Source: Imbricaverruca yamaguchii
Lineage: Eukaryota > Arthropoda > Thecostraca > Neoverrucidae
Length of the DNA: 64,000 bases
Direction: 5' to 3'
NCBI GenBank assembly: GCA_034440575.1
Contig: JAOTOL010001480.1
Span: forward strand, 1,024,501-1,088,500
The notes under the pieces were generated by a model that searched no databases, was not told where the DNA came from, and saw nothing but the letters and a program-made list of their open reading frames with translations. Position numbers and translations under genes: made by a program. The first letter of the stretch is position 1. Every line of letters begins with the position of its first letter. Below are positions 1 to 26,022 of the stretch, piece by piece.

Positions 1-840
1 AGCATGAATAAGTGGTTGTGAGGTTGGCATTAGAGACACTTGTTCATTCTATTCTGTCGGGACGGCAAGGTGGTTACTCGCTTCAATTAATAAATTGGTT
101 GTAATAGTGCCGGCACATCCATGCTGATGGGTAGCTATCTAGCCAGGTTCCAGCTTTGCATGACAGGAAATAGAGGATGTTGAAAGGACTGTGAGGTAGG
201 TGGTACCTGCCTGCCTCGTTACAGGTATGCAAGGGCCACGGTAGATATCCAGTCGCCTGAAAAGCCACATACCTGTGTATATTTCAGCATTGCAACTTCT
301 AATATTGGAATTATTGTCAAATATGAAGATAAGTTGAGAATGGAAGCATGATGCAAGCTCAAAGCTTCCCTTGTATGGTGCCAAAAATAAATGAACACAT
401 TTTGATGGATGTAAAAATATCATTGTGATGCACTTCATTCATCACATACCAGCATTCCCTGGTGATTGTAGTCTACGACACACTGCCCAGAATCTGAACC
501 AACACATATCAAAGCATCAGTACCATAAACTTGGGTAGTGCTGAAATTATGACGCTTGCTGTTGATGATTTGCAATAGAAGAACACTCGTGTGGTCATTG
601 ATGCTTAGGATACTGAATCACACTCAAGTCACTGCTGTGGATAGGCCACAGACAATAATATATGAGACAATAATATTCTGAGACAACCATACGCGGAACA
701 CGTCATCGTCTACGCTTCACAATTCATCGAAAATTGCAGTTCCCGCTCCAGTTCCGCTCCGCCGTGGCCGGACCTATGGCGCTTCTGGTAAGTGTTGGTA
801 TGCTTTAGCCTTTCCCGGCCTCGCTCCGTTGACGCTGCGA
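1..840. other. 3' flank of the ionotropic receptor gene, no gene seen
   Basis: This unique, moderately AT-rich stretch lies beyond the stop codon of the minus-strand receptor gene. The short open frames on both strands show no recognisable motif, no good splice-site pairs and no repeat structure. It may contain the 3' UTR, but I could not find a convincing AATAAA on the minus strand near the stop. Confidence 0.5.
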
Positions 841-14132
<13,292 letters not shown>

Positions 14133-15477
14133 CTGCAAACAGGGAAGGCAAGGTATTAGTGTCACGCTCAGAGTCCAAATGCTTCCCAATTGCCTGATGC
14201 TGTTGGCAACTGGGAAGACCGTGATTTTCTGTTTATTAGCCTTGTTGACTATGGTCATAGGCGGCCGAACCATAATCGGGATAAGATAAGGAACATATGC
14301 ACGGGGAAAGTGGCAAACGAACACTTGCTCGCATACATATATGTATATATATCCATACACCGTTGATTCATCATGCCATTTGATCTGGTAAACGATCCCG
14401 GTTCTTACAAATCAGTTAGCCATTGCCTTAAGTTCAGCTCAGTTCAGCAAGTTCAGAAGAATAAAATTCAAGTAGCAGTGAAAACCGGACGAATGAACGG
14501 GTGAATGGCATTAGTGGAGCGGGTGAAAGATCGGAGAAGGAAGGCCTCAAAGTAAGTATGGTCAGTGCTGTAGAGGCCAGTTGTCAGAGGCATGTAGATT
14601 GCTTCAAGTATCATCATAAGCAAGACATAGCCAGACAAGCAATACAACAACAGGCAACAATAGACAACAATGCTTTTTTCTACTGAACTGGGTCATATGC
14701 TTGTATTGCGACCTCCAAAGGTATGCGAAATTTAGCCTGACATGACAGCTTTCGGTATAATTATTGCCATGTTGCCATTTCGGCTGCTCTGTATAAGGGA
14801 CTTTGTATCTGGAGTGGACATTAGAACACAATTCATTAAACATACTCATCCAATCGAAGCTAGAATATCTGACCGGCCGACGATTCCAGAAAGGAGGCAG
14901 ATGTTTGGGCATTCCAAATCTCCATGGTGTACAAATCAGGGTAACAGCGAAAATGGGTATACAGACGCCACGTGTGTAATTAATGAGACTGTCACTATCG
15001 TACTAAAAGCTTTTGAGTACCTTATTTAGAGTGTAATTCTCGGTTGTCTGTTGAGAGAAAGGCTGAATTGGCTAAGCGGAAGGTTATCGAAACTTATTAT
15101 TTTAGGCAGCTAATGCCATGCAGCAACGGATGTTTTATGGGTGCCGAGCGGAAAAAGAGCATCAAAGATGTTCTAAAGACGTGCCATGAGAACACAGTGA
15201 ATTCATGTTATTCTTTCCTAAGAATATGCAGTGCGTCAACACCGACAACATTTTCGCCGCTCCGACCGTATTCTGAACAGAAGCATCAACTCGACCACAG
15301 CAGCAACTCAACCCACTGTTTTTAAGGCCAGCTGATGACAAAACTTGGCCAAACGCGCTCGAGGTTTGCTATCGCAACTATTTATAGAAACAACTTGAAA
15401 AGTGTCGCAAACTTCCATCGTTTCCGGTCCAACAATTTATGGAAGCAAAGGTCGAGCAACGAAATATCTAACCTAAC
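14133..15477. other. Unique sequence upstream of the first modelled IR exon
   Basis: The stretch is AT-rich and without a repeat array. Minus-strand open frames at 14.47-14.91 kb show no receptor motif. The exon expected to encode the strand before DPPYL could lie here but I could not identify it. Confidence 0.5.
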
Positions 15478-15553
15478 TTAACGTAACCTAGCCCGACCTA
15501 ACTAACCTAACATAAACTAATCTAACCTAACCTAACCTAACCTAACCTAACCT
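15478..15553. repeat. Interstitial telomere-type tract (CCTAA)n
   Basis: CCTAA/CTAA repeats are degenerate at the left and perfect at the right (six consecutive CCTAA units around 15525-15553). TTAGG is the ancestral arthropod telomere repeat, so this is best read as an interstitial telomere-like sequence. Confidence 0.8.
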
Positions 15554-15649
15554 GCTCGACCTGACCTATACGGATTTTGTGTCACTTCCAATCTACAGAT
15601 GGTGGATCGCGTGGTGAGTGTACAGCTGATATTTGGCCTCTCCATTGGC

Positions 15650-15845
15650 GACATGTCAAGCGTCGGTGCGTTTTGCCAATATTTCACAGTATCTGACCTT
15701 GTCAAACCTTCGTGCGTTTGGCCAATATTTTACAGCATTTGACCATGTCAAACGTTGGTGCGTTTGGCCAATAAGTAACAACATTTGACCTTGTCAAACG
15801 TTGTGTGCGCTTGAACAATATTTCACAGCATTTGACCTCGTATCC
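15650..15845. repeat. Four degenerate copies of a ~50-bp unit with GGCCAATA
   Basis: Copies contain TGACC(A/T)TGTCAAACGTT and GCGTTTGGCCAATA. Spacing is roughly 45-55 bp. Confidence 0.8.
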
Positions 15846-15889
15846 ACGAAGCTAAGTTGCCGCTTTGGTTGGTTATTGGAGTTTAGGGG

Positions 15890-16045
15890 CGCATCGACTA
15901 CATCGGTCATGGCCCCATCAAGTTGCCGCTTTCGTCGTTCGGATTCTCCTTTCTGAAATACGGTGCGGCAGTGCGAACCTGGCTAATGCTGGAGGACTGC
16001 ATGGTTCTCGGAAACACGTATTGCGCAGACATCGAGCTTCTTTGA
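15890..16045 (+). pseudogene. Decayed transposase-like fragment
   Basis: The frame reads RIDYIGHGPIKLPLSSFG and continues to a TGA at 16043. The pattern IG.G-PI..P..S.....FL..G is reminiscent of the C-terminal DDE segment of a Tc1/mariner-like family common in arthropods (IGRGGPI.WP.RSPDLTPLD). The catalytic PD is not preserved here and both neighbouring frames also look degraded, so at best it is a relic. Identification is weak. Confidence 0.25.
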
Positions 16046-16814
16046 GATATTGTGCAATTATATTTTCCACTCCGTACGGGAGGCGGCAAATCATTGAATC
16101 TAGGAATTCATGAGCTGCGATGCCGTTCCGGTGAGACGATAACACAAATAAGCGACAGGAGATACTGAGCGCCTCACCCTATCTCGCGCAAGTAGCAGGT
16201 CGCCTTCCTTTGAAGTGATGCAAGCACATGAATAAACAACCACGAGTGATATTCTTTTGGGGAATTCGTGTCAACCAACGTGACTCCTTAAGCTTCCGTA
16301 GCAAACGTAACAAAATTTGGAGTTGAACAGCTTTGGAAAAAAGTGTCAGTGAACACTCTTCTAGGGTTTTGCTGTTTGAAATTAAGTGCACACCTTCTTA
16401 CGTTCTTCAGCATAATCCCACAAATAGATGCATCTGCAACCTCATTTGCTATGTTTATAAACTACGAGCCATCAAGTCGGTGAGCGGCGTTGTTTCAACG
16501 CCATGTCAAAATAACAGTTGCTATTAAGTAGCCATTTCGCTCGAACGAATTTAACAACATAGTTGTCGGGAAATTTGACGTCGAAACGGCGCCATTCACC
16601 ACTTTGACCCATTTCCGGTCATCAGCGTGTAAACGCGGCTTGTGCCTCATCTACACTGATGCACCTACGCCTATGTACCAAGGTATGGCGCCTACACGGT
16701 ACCTTACGCAGTCGTGCCGGTCCTTACGTATATGGTAGACACTCGAAGCACGTCCGGCCAAGGCTCGCCCGCCGGCGGCCCTCCGTCCGTGTTGAGCTGT
16801 ATGATGCGAGCCAT
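16046..16814. other. Unique sequence, possibly the rest of the transposon relic
   Basis: No open frame longer than about 70 codons is present and none has a recognisable motif. The stretch between the transposase-like relic and the next array carries no repeat. Confidence 0.4.
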
Positions 16815-17105
16815 GGGCCGATCAGAGGTCTGATCAGATGTTCGATCAGATGTCGATCAGATGCCCGATGATGTGTCCGATGAGATGTCCGATCAGATGC
16901 CCGATGATGTGTCCGATCAGATGTCCGATCAGATGTCCAATCAGTTGTTCGATCAGATATCTGATCAGATGTCTGATTAGATGTACGGGCAGACGTTCAA
17001 CCAGATGCCCGATTGGATGTCCGATCAGATGCCGATCAGTTGTTCGATGAGATATCTGATCAGATGTCTGATCAGATGTACGATCAGATGCCGGATCAGA
17101 TGTGC
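16815..17105. repeat. GATCAGATG-based minisatellite, 11-12 bp core
   Basis: Repeated GATCAGATGTCC, GATCAGATGCCC and GATGATGTGTCC units give about 25 degenerate copies. The core carries many GATC sites. Confidence 0.92.
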
Positions 17106-17506
17106 GGCTCCGGTTTTCTAGCCTGAGCTTCTTCAGCCACCACTGCCACCGGTGCAGAGTACGCAGCTGTCGCGGCGGTGGCCGGTCACGGTCCTAGGTC
17201 AGCGCCCGAGGCGCTCTCGCATGCACAATCTCCGTGCGCGTGGTCGTGACGCTTCAGGTTCCAGTTCTTCAGTTCCGGCCCAGGAGCAGCCAGGAGCTGA
17301 GTCTGCCCGGGTGGCTGAAGCACGAGTTGAGCTTTCGCTTTCACTTGCTACAGCCAGCTCTCTTGAAGAGTCTGGCGTGTGCAATTGTACTAGATCAATC
17401 CTCTAAGCATCTAGTTGAATGATCGGTTTCCAACCTCAGACGTTCACTGATGTATGAGCTTGCTGTGCTCAGAATTCCACAATTCGGACGCGTTTGCCAG
17501 TCTCAC

Positions 17507-17644
17507 GAGTTGCCCGTTGCCGCCAGTTCCCTGTACCCGGGAGTTGGCCCGGTGCAGCAGGAGGACCCCGTCCGGCACGGTACCGGCAGCTGCGTCGGGC
17601 GCCGCCGTCAGCGCCGACCAGCCGACCCGACGGCTGCTGACCCA
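17507..17644 (-). CDS. Possible upstream exon of the IR gene
   Basis: The stretch has 46 codons, phase 0 at both ends, flanked by GTGCAG and GTGAGA. It would splice in frame to the exon at 14132. It contains VGWSALTA and PDGVLLLHRANSR, which loosely resemble the linker preceding S1 in iGluRs (a vG.W....G...l pattern). The join NGQL to DPPYL lacks the usual hydrophobic strand (lrVvt.l) before the DPPY motif. Either a small exon is missing between them or this exon belongs elsewhere. Confidence 0.33.
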
Positions 17645-19355
17645 CTGCACCGTGTGACCGGCCGTGACGTCAGCCGGGGCAGGCTTCATAGCCGGGCCGC
17701 ACAACACACACCGCTGGCCGAGTGTTCGCGTGACGTGTCGGCGCGCCGCCTTCCCAGGCGTAGCTGCCGTAATGACCCGACATTGAATGCCCGGTCACGA
17801 CATTTTTGCGCTGGGTCGTTCGGCTGGTCACGCGACGAAGTGTCGCGATATCTGTGTCCACGTAAGCATAACTATGCAGGTCCGCGGTTGCTATGGTTTG
17901 CGAGATATACCCATGACGGCGTTTTTGCGATCGTAATAATGAACAATTAATATTTTGTAATGGTGCCCATGTTCGCCCAATGCATGGGTGGTAGAACCTA
18001 TAGTGCCACGTAAGTGGAACTTTTGGGGCGCCAAGTGATGCAGCGGCTTTGTCAGTGTTTCTTTGTCGGAGTTGATCTATAAGCTAAAGTATCGCTTGCA
18101 TGATCATTGCATGTGCATACTTAAGTTGATTAATTCATTGCTAATTAATCGCGAGTCTTTCAGTTCATACAGGTTGTACAGCACGAACCTCGAATTTTCT
18201 TCTGAGCTCTTTCATGAGCCTGTCTCCAGTTCAACTTTCTGTAGTGTCTTGCTGATAGTGTCTTATCGTGTCTCTCGGGGGAGGGGTCATTTCATTCCTC
18301 CACAAGTTTTTTCCGCGGATAGTGAAGGAAATGGCTTTAGCAGTACGCCGAGATTTGACATACGTTTTTGCACATCAATTCGACATGTTGTTAAAAAAAT
18401 TTGAGGTCGGAATATCTACGGGCACAGAGTTTGGCAACGTCAAATGAGATCACCCCCGGTACCATTCAGCCAGTCGTCACGTTTTAACTGATAAAGGTCT
18501 TCAATCATCAAACATTTCGTTTTTTTATATCTGATAGCTGAAAGCGGGCTGAAGAACAGCGCCGTCTATATTCAGTCCATGGGTAGATTGTGCTGCCACC
18601 TACATTTGGACCTTGAACGATTCTGTCGCCATTGTGCTGCCATCTAGGTAACTCGATGCCGCGCATGGTTTAACGTCCTTGTACAATGTACAGCAGTGCT
18701 CTTGTTTCGCGACGCGGGCGCGTATGGTGCCAATGTGTTGCAAGCGAAAATGTGAAAAATTGTGATAGAACTACCACCGCTTTGAAGGCAACCATACACG
18801 GTATAAGGTGAGCCGGCGCGGTGTTATCGAGGCGTTAAAGTGCGCGGTAATTGGCATTCTAGTGCATGATGTCAAGGTATATCCGCGTGGCTGTTGCAGC
18901 GTGCAATGAAGGCCAGCTTTGGTGACGTGTGGAGGTGTGAACGATACAGTTACTATGACATGAGTGGTACAGCCAGCCCCAGTGTTGGCCTGGTTGTCGG
19001 AATATATCTGCTTTCTCAAATTGAATTGCGTGCTTTGGTATGAACAAGAAAATTATGCGATTATTTCGAGGGCATGTGCCAGTATCGCAGCCGGGCTTCC
19101 GGTTGTCTTAGGGGATGGGACTAGGGATCAGATCCGAATGCTGAAGGAAGGCACTGACGGAGATCTGTGACTTGAAGCGTCTACAATTATCTTTGAATAC
19201 CAAATATGTAAGGTACACCTCAAACATAATCGTATTCCAGATCCTCTACCTATGCGCAAGGTGGGGAGCGAGTGATGGCACGATGCCATGGATGCTTTCA
19301 ATGGAAGATTAGAAAACGTCCCCATGGGGAACTTCGCTTCAGCTCTAACCTCGTT
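17645..19355. other. Unique sequence, no gene identified
   Basis: Several open frames of 60-110 codons exist on both strands. None carries a recognisable domain, and the longest plus-strand one at 18.06-18.40 kb is AT-rich and lacks splice context. Confidence 0.45.
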
Positions 19356-19564
19356 CTGCACCACCGTACTTTGTTTGTTTATTGGGTGGTTCACGACACA
19401 CTTTATGCACATTCACGGCTAATGGCGCCGCCCACACTGTTTCGCCGGTGGGCCGCGGGATTGGGAAATGTCCTGAGTGGCGCTAGAGTCGAACCCGGGA
19501 CCTTTGGTACCCATAGCCCGACACCTTAACCACTCGGCCATCCCCGCCCCTGCACCACCGTACT
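19356..19564 (-). mobile_element. tRNA-derived SINE with 15-bp target-site duplication
   Basis: Reading the minus strand from 19549, a tRNA-like head carries an A box (TGGCCGAGTGGTTAAGG) and a B box (GGTTCGACTC) about 35 nt apart. The head is closest to serine or leucine tRNA. A ~100-nt unrelated body follows, ending in AATAAACAAACAAA. The element is flanked by exact direct repeats CTGCACCACCGTACT at 19356-19370 and 19550-19564. The head, A-rich 3' end and duplication together mark a LINE-mobilised SINE. It is antisense to nothing I can identify as a gene. Confidence 0.88.
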
Positions 19565-22500
19565 ACTGGTTGTGGTCGGAGCCAGGATTTGGGTAGTTGA
19601 GATAAGGGCGGGAAAATGGAACCGGCAGAGCGTCCTTTTTCTAACTATTTCATGGTCACTAGGCAGCGGAGAAATGCAATAACGTGATGGGGAATGTGAC
19701 CAATGGAACTGGACATGGCTGATAAGCAGGCTGAGGAGAAGGCCGACGAACAGGTTGAGGTACAGGCTGGGGCATAGGCTGAGGTACTTGAAGGACTTGC
19801 AACAGGACAGCTTTATTTGTGGTGTAAATTTCTGAAGATTATTGAGGGGGAGGAGGTACAATGAATGCGAGAAATTGAGTGCTGAAATCGATTTGGATTC
19901 CCTACCAGAGGGTTCCATGTTAACTGAAATTTTGGCTCGCAAATGTCCCATAAGAGAAAGTAGATACTAAATTGACACCCAAATATCTGGAATTTCATCA
20001 CGATCAAACGTTGGTCTTAGGTACAGATGCACACTTATCATTTTGGTACCGGTCGCTGGCTCGGTGCAATTCTCCTGCAACAAAGGCATTGGGAGAGGAT
20101 TTATTTTTCGTGAACCTGGAGATCAGGTTACAAAATTTCGTTTTCAAGAGAGCTTCAAGGTAAAAATTGTCTTTGAGTTCCAGTAGGAAGCGAAAAAAAT
20201 GTCGAAAACGGTACGCTACAAATGAAATGTTACGTGACGATGCTCCCTTAAATGTTCCCTCCTTGACACTTACCTGTTTCATGCACAGCATTTTACAGGT
20301 CACGGGAGAAGTTTTCACGATCAAACATATCGTGAGCGTCTCAACAGCCAAGGCCATTCTTAGGCCGTTACTTCACACGCAACATGGGTCTATAAGCTAA
20401 TGTTGGAACCCTGAAACTTCATCTGGGAAGTTCGGAGTTCCACGCTGTCGGGAAATTAAACCAGGAGCGGATGACCGAGCCCTGCTGGCTGGGTCAGCCG
20501 CTGGGCTCTGGCTGAGAAGGGCATTTGATCAGGTCACGTCACGGCGCTGAGCCGTGACGTCAGTTCTGCACGAGTGTTTGGTACGCGGGCTGCTTTAACA
20601 CGTCCACATGTCGGCTGCCTGCTGTCTCGGTGAGCCAGCCGGTAGCCTTGGCTGAGCTGGCTGGCCCGTCACGGTCACGTGGGTCTGCGACGTTGGGGAC
20701 CGGACACGGTAGCGCTGTGGGCCTTACCGGTGGCGAGGAAGTGTTTGTCATTGTCCTCGTGGTCTGCCTCGGCCAATGCAAGTTTGAAAACACACCGCCC
20801 AGAAATCGCGACTCTCATATCATCGCCAACACCACCGTCCGAGGACTTTCTACCGCTCGACCACCAAATATTTGTATACGCATGCGTACATTTGCTGGGC
20901 GTGTAGTTCACTACTTTCCCATTCCTGGAGATAGAAATGGCTCTCAAATGTCACCCATAGATCATAAAATGTGGCCTAAATAATTAAGTGTTACAGGACT
21001 GCATGGCTGGTTTATCAGCAATGCGGTGGGTAAGGAACCTTAAACTCAATGTGCCTGTCTGTTCGGCTTTATACCCCGCCAGGCCGGCGGGGTATATTCG
21101 TGCGAATCTCAGCCACATAGTTTTGCTTAATTGACCACGCTATCTGAAATACATGCAGAGCATAGCTCGGTTGACGTCATCGACACCTAAAATTTCGGAA
21201 CCTCCTTACCTCTGACCTGTTGATCACTCTCTGATCTGACCTGGTGATCACAGGAGACCGAAACTAGGTGGAAGACGAAAGATTTGGTACCATTGGACAC
21301 GATCATACACGTTAAATTGGTCTAAGCACACGCTCCGGTCGGGGTCCCATGACGCCCAGTTGTTGTCGTTTTTGCTGATAATGGATGAGATTATTTCTTT
21401 GCAGCCCATTTTAGTTGAATATCCTGACAAAATGTCGATGTGATGTCACATGTGTGACAGGTCGTTCGTGGCAAGTTAGCAACACTTGCCAGCAAGGTCA
21501 ATGTCATATTCAAGGAAAAATGGATGATGCATCTCATTTGAGGCTCCTTCTCGAGATTCGCCTAGGATCGACGAGGCTCATGTCGACCCAGCAAGAGGCT
21601 GGATATTTTGTTCATCCCCATAGAAGTGCTACATATCACGCGTAGATCGAACATAATTTGTAGAAAAAAGATATGTAATGTATGAAACCATAAGGAATAC
21701 ACCAAAAAATCCAAGATACTTTGAACGCGATGTTACTTAACCAGCCATTGTTATTATTTGCATGTAATGCAGTGCCAAAAAAGTGTCATATTTCGGTGAT
21801 AAATAATGCCCCGCTGAGAATATCTCCCTATTCCCACCATTCACTTCAATCAATAATTTCTCACTCATGATTTTCATGCTTTTTACATAAAAATAACCAC
21901 AAACCTGAAAAAAGAACAATCCAAGAATCGGATAATGCCACATTACACACATGTGTTACCGCAGTTGGTTCGATGGCACATAATGTCTTCATTGGAAACG
22001 ATAATTTGCCCCACATCCATATTTATGCTCTTATGCTCCGTTTAGCGTTAAGTTATGCCACTCTCCTTTCAAAAATGGTCCTCCGATTGGACACCCAAGC
22101 TCACAATTGATCTTGGGCCTGTCATGTGCCGTAAGCTTCAACTCACTTGTCACCGCAGTTTCATTGCAGTCGCAGGAAGACAATGACATGTGGGTGCCCG
22201 GCCAGTCATGAGGTATTGCACATCTTACCACAAAATCGACGCTGTTCCGAGTGTCACTGCAACTGATGACAAGTGACAGAGGCATCTGGATTTGACCTCG
22301 CGAACCCGACATCACAATTGATCGGTAGCGGGTCCGGATATTTGACCACTCGGTTACACTTGCATGTCACGTCAGTTGATGAGGTAGGATCACCGTATCC
22401 ACGGATAGATTCTCCAACGTTTTGACCGTTTTTGACTCGCCTAACCTTCGCCAGACAGTGTAGGGGAGAGGGTTTGCTGCAACACCTCCCTTAACTAAGG

Positions 22501-24550
22501 TTTTTGTGGATAGATTCAGAACTGCTCAACTGAAGTACTATACATTTTCAGTACTTTCTTTTTTCGCAGCTGCTCATGAGCCGCTTTCGTCAAGTCGTTA
22601 GGTCACGGAGCTATGACGTTATAAAGGCGAACACCGAACAATTCTTTATCGATATCGTGGACTATCGCATCTTCCCATGACATTGCGACCTAAAAAGACA
22701 AATCCTGCACGGCGAAGGCTCAGAGGTAACGGGATGTATATTTGGACCTTCCTCATGTATATTTTCAAGGCATTCAAGGATCTCGACTGATCCCCAGTGA
22801 CCGTTTCGTGTTTACAAATAAACTGCTTGCTTAGTTCCTGAGTTTGAATTCACCCTCTGTTTATCTCCCAAGCGTCTATAGATGGGCGCTTCGGCCTTCG
22901 TCTACCACGTGCCCCACGAGTGCAGTGCAGCTATTGCGCCTCAAATACAACAAAGACAGCACAGCCCATAGTTAGGTTAGGGGAATATGCCTGCCCTTCA
23001 GTTCACCTTTACTCGGTATGATGCTCCAACATCAGACACCTCTGTCCCGGCCTATGAAATGTGGCTCGGGTACTCCGGAGGCTATACCCTGCGTCACTGG
23101 TGAGATTCCCAGCAGGAGACGTGTGCCCTGCTCCCTGCTATTTATTTATTTATTTATTTTTAATCCAACCTTACCGTCCATTGTTATCCTGGGGTGGGTG
23201 GTAACCATGGTTTTAACCAACAATCTGTCAAGTCTTTGAGTGTGTGTTGCCTCTTGGCTTGAGCTGACACGCAACTAATTTTTAATAGAACTTGACCATT
23301 ACATCCTTAAAACACCGCGGAACACCCTGATAATCATCCAAAGCACATATCTTTTGTAGTATAGAAAGTGTTTGGGATTAAATTGTGAAAGGCTTCGACT
23401 TTTGCGAAATATGTAAAATTTTACCTGATTTGTAGGGTCGTCTATCAGTCCCTGGTATAACAAGTGGGCGTCACTCGCAAGATCTCATACCACCCCAACG
23501 CAAACGTTTTTGCTTCGTCTCTCTAGCTCGTTTCGTTTGGAAACGCCAGGGAAGTCTCACCAGCTCTCATTTTCCAGGCTAGACCTATCGCGACCACCAG
23601 ATATTCTGGACCCGAAATGGATAATGAATCCCTCCTTCCTCCACGTGTAGGGAGATATCTCCATCAGTAATCATATCTGACGACGATTGCTATGGACTGG
23701 CAATAGCGAGTTAGTAGTACATTTAGATCTTCACTTATGGTGATTCTGAAGCATATTTGTTAGACAGATTTGTCGTGATGATCCATCACCCAGTCTTCAT
23801 CACGATTTCGTTATCGTGAAATACTCCGACGTTAATGACCCGCCACAGGCGACGGCGTTTTCCGACACTGCATTTGTCATGCCGGCCGGTCCCAACCGTC
23901 GGCATCCTCCCACGCGTCCCACATTCCTGCCAACCACCAGCCTGCCGTCGTTCACCGGGCGGTAGGCATACGGCGAATTCCGTCGGTCTATTTCCCGACG
24001 GTGCCGTGGAGGATTCCGCTGGAATCCGGCGGACCCTGGCGGGCTCTGGCGCACGGTGGCGGAGTCTCGTGGAATCTGATGGACTCTGACGGACTCTGAC
24101 AGAGCCTGACTCGCGGCAGGCGGATCTGCCGGAAGTGACAGCCGCAGGTGGGGGCTCCGTTACGCATAGACTTCCGGCACGCGCGGCACACAGCCTACCG
24201 CTGTCACTGGGTCGGTGACCTGGCGCCCGGAGGCAACGTGACCGCTCAGGGGGGTTGATGCGTGCGGCCCCGCCGATGACGGAGGCGTTTGTTAGTACCG
24301 CTCTGACGACCACCCCTCAGGAGAAGACATGTGTTGACACGGGGCGGGCGGCGTACACACGACGGGGCCGCCGTGTCAGTGACCCGTGTCAGTGACCCTC
24401 CTGCACAGGCGTGCCGCCGGTCGTCCTGCCACGTCTCCGGCGAGCCAGATCCCACGGCGCCAGGCGCGCCTCCGCTGGGGAAGCTGCACCCGAGCCGGCG
24501 CCCGACCTGCCTCGATGGGGTTATCAGACCTTACGTGCGGGCAGCGTGGT
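19565..24550. other. Unique sequence with small inverted repeats, no confident gene
   Basis: This is the longest array-free stretch of the window. It holds a perfect 11-bp hairpin (TATACCCCGCC at 21070-21080 with 21086-21096), a 10-bp hairpin around 20533-20557 containing a TGACGTCA-like CRE, and a weak exon candidate at 22.1-22.3 kb. A short TTAGG pair lies near 22975. The GC-rich part at 23.8-24.5 kb has several open frames without motifs. Confidence 0.5.
22147..22315 (-). CDS. Weak exon candidate, cysteine-containing
   Basis: An open frame contains MPLSLVISCSDTRNS, CAIPHDWPG and SSCDCNETAVT, followed by a strong GTGAGT donor at 22146-22141. The cysteines and an N-E-T sequon would suit an extracellular segment. 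A competing GTAAGA donor lies inside the frame. No upstream acceptor stands out and no family is recognised. Confidence 0.2.
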
Positions 24551-24553
24551 CCT

Positions 24554-25022
24554 CGTGACAGGGCAAGCCGGCGAAGGTCCTCGTGACAGGGCAAGCCGGC
24601 GAAGGTCCTCGTGACAGGGCAAGCCGGCGAAGGTCCTCGTGACAGGGCAAGCCGGCGAAGGTCCTCGTGACAGGGCAAGCCGGCGAAGGTCCTCGTGACA
24701 GGGCAAGCCGGCGAAGGTCCTCGTGACAGGGCAAGCCGGCGAAGGTCCTCGTGACAGGGCAAGCCGGCGAAGGTCCTCGTGACAGGGCAAGCCGGCGAAG
24801 GTCCTCGTGACAGGACAAGGCAGCGGCGAGGTCCTGTGAGGGCAAGCCGGCGAAGGTCCTCGTGACAGGGCAAGCCGGCGAAGGTCCTCGTGACAGGGCA
24901 AGCCGGCGAAGGTCCTCGTGACAGGGCAAGCCGGCGAAGGTCCTCGTGACAGGGCAAGCCGGCGAAGGTCCTCGTGACAGGGCAAGCCGGCGAAGGTCCT
25001 CGTGACAGGGCAAGCCGGCGAC
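24554..25022. repeat. 28-bp minisatellite
   Basis: About 17 nearly identical units begin GTCCTCGTGACAGGGCAAGC, with one divergent unit near 24815-24842. The low divergence suggests recent amplification or gene-conversion homogenisation. Open frames on both strands across it are repeat artefacts. Confidence 0.97.
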
Positions 25023-26020
25023 GGAACAGCCAGCAGCTTGTCGTGTCTAGCACCTGCCAGTGGATAGATGAGACAGTAACGGTTTGGGGAAGGGGTAATT
25101 TCCTCTATTTACCTGTACCTAAAATGTACCTGTACCCGTGTATCCCACCACGCGATGTATCCGCTGCCTATGGCGGAGTAGGTAGCTATCCGGTTGCATC
25201 ACCAGATCACGTGCGACCGATCTGTCCAAAGGGGTTGCTGTCAGGTGGGATTCCCACCGCCTTACTGTTTGGGATTGCCTTCCCGTCGCGTGTTTTTTTT
25301 TCGGCGGCATCACCCTCGTCTCTTCATCTAACGGAACCAACACTATCCAGGTCCCTCTCCTGTGGGGTTACGACCCATGGATAAACAGGCAACGCTGGCG
25401 TTCTCTGACAGCGAGCGCATACCAGAGCGCTAAGCGTGTTGACATTCGGCTGTTGATGTTGATGTGTACTGTGCTTTTTGAAAACAAAGCATTGTAGTTT
25501 TCTTCTGGCGGGGAGGCGCCAGATGAATAGGCATTGGACTATGATCACGCATGTATCACGCTGGTGTCGGTCTCTGTGTTCTTGGTTTTCACTAGTTTAT
25601 TTGTAATTGGAATAGTAAGATTTTCCGAATGCAACGGTTGTAAGATGCCCACCGTAGCTTCGCTACTCGCGGTATGCACTTTCGAAATAATTGGAAGTAA
25701 AAATTTACAACAAAGCTGCAGCCAGCTGTTTTTCATGATCCCAAATACATCCCTGTATATTATTCTGGACCATAAATTTAAAGCATGTTCATTGCTCTTC
25801 ATTATCCAAGTTAATATTATCAAACGTTTCGCGGAAAAACTTCGCAGGGGCCAATTTTCAATTTGATGACCGGCAAGACCTAATTATTTAGGGTAGTTTC
25901 AACGTTTTCGAAGAATCGCTGTACGCTTGTATATCTGCAGACTAACTTCCAGCTTCATGAAGAGCCTGCAGAACACATGCCAGCTTTTGGCTTGCGTTGG
26001 ACGGAAATGTTCGCACACCA
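25023..26020. other. Unique sequence, no gene identified
   Basis: Open frames of 70-136 codons show no motifs. The stretch is moderately AT-rich from 25.5 kb onward. Confidence 0.45.
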
Positions 26021-26022
26021 CT

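Noticed and set aside
19500..19549. Functional tRNA gene
   Set aside because: A and B boxes are present but no proper 3' acceptor stem follows. The sequence runs into a SINE body with target-site duplications.
24554..25022. CRISPR array
   Set aside because: The 28-bp units follow one another directly with no spacers, in a eukaryotic context. The same holds for the other arrays in the window.
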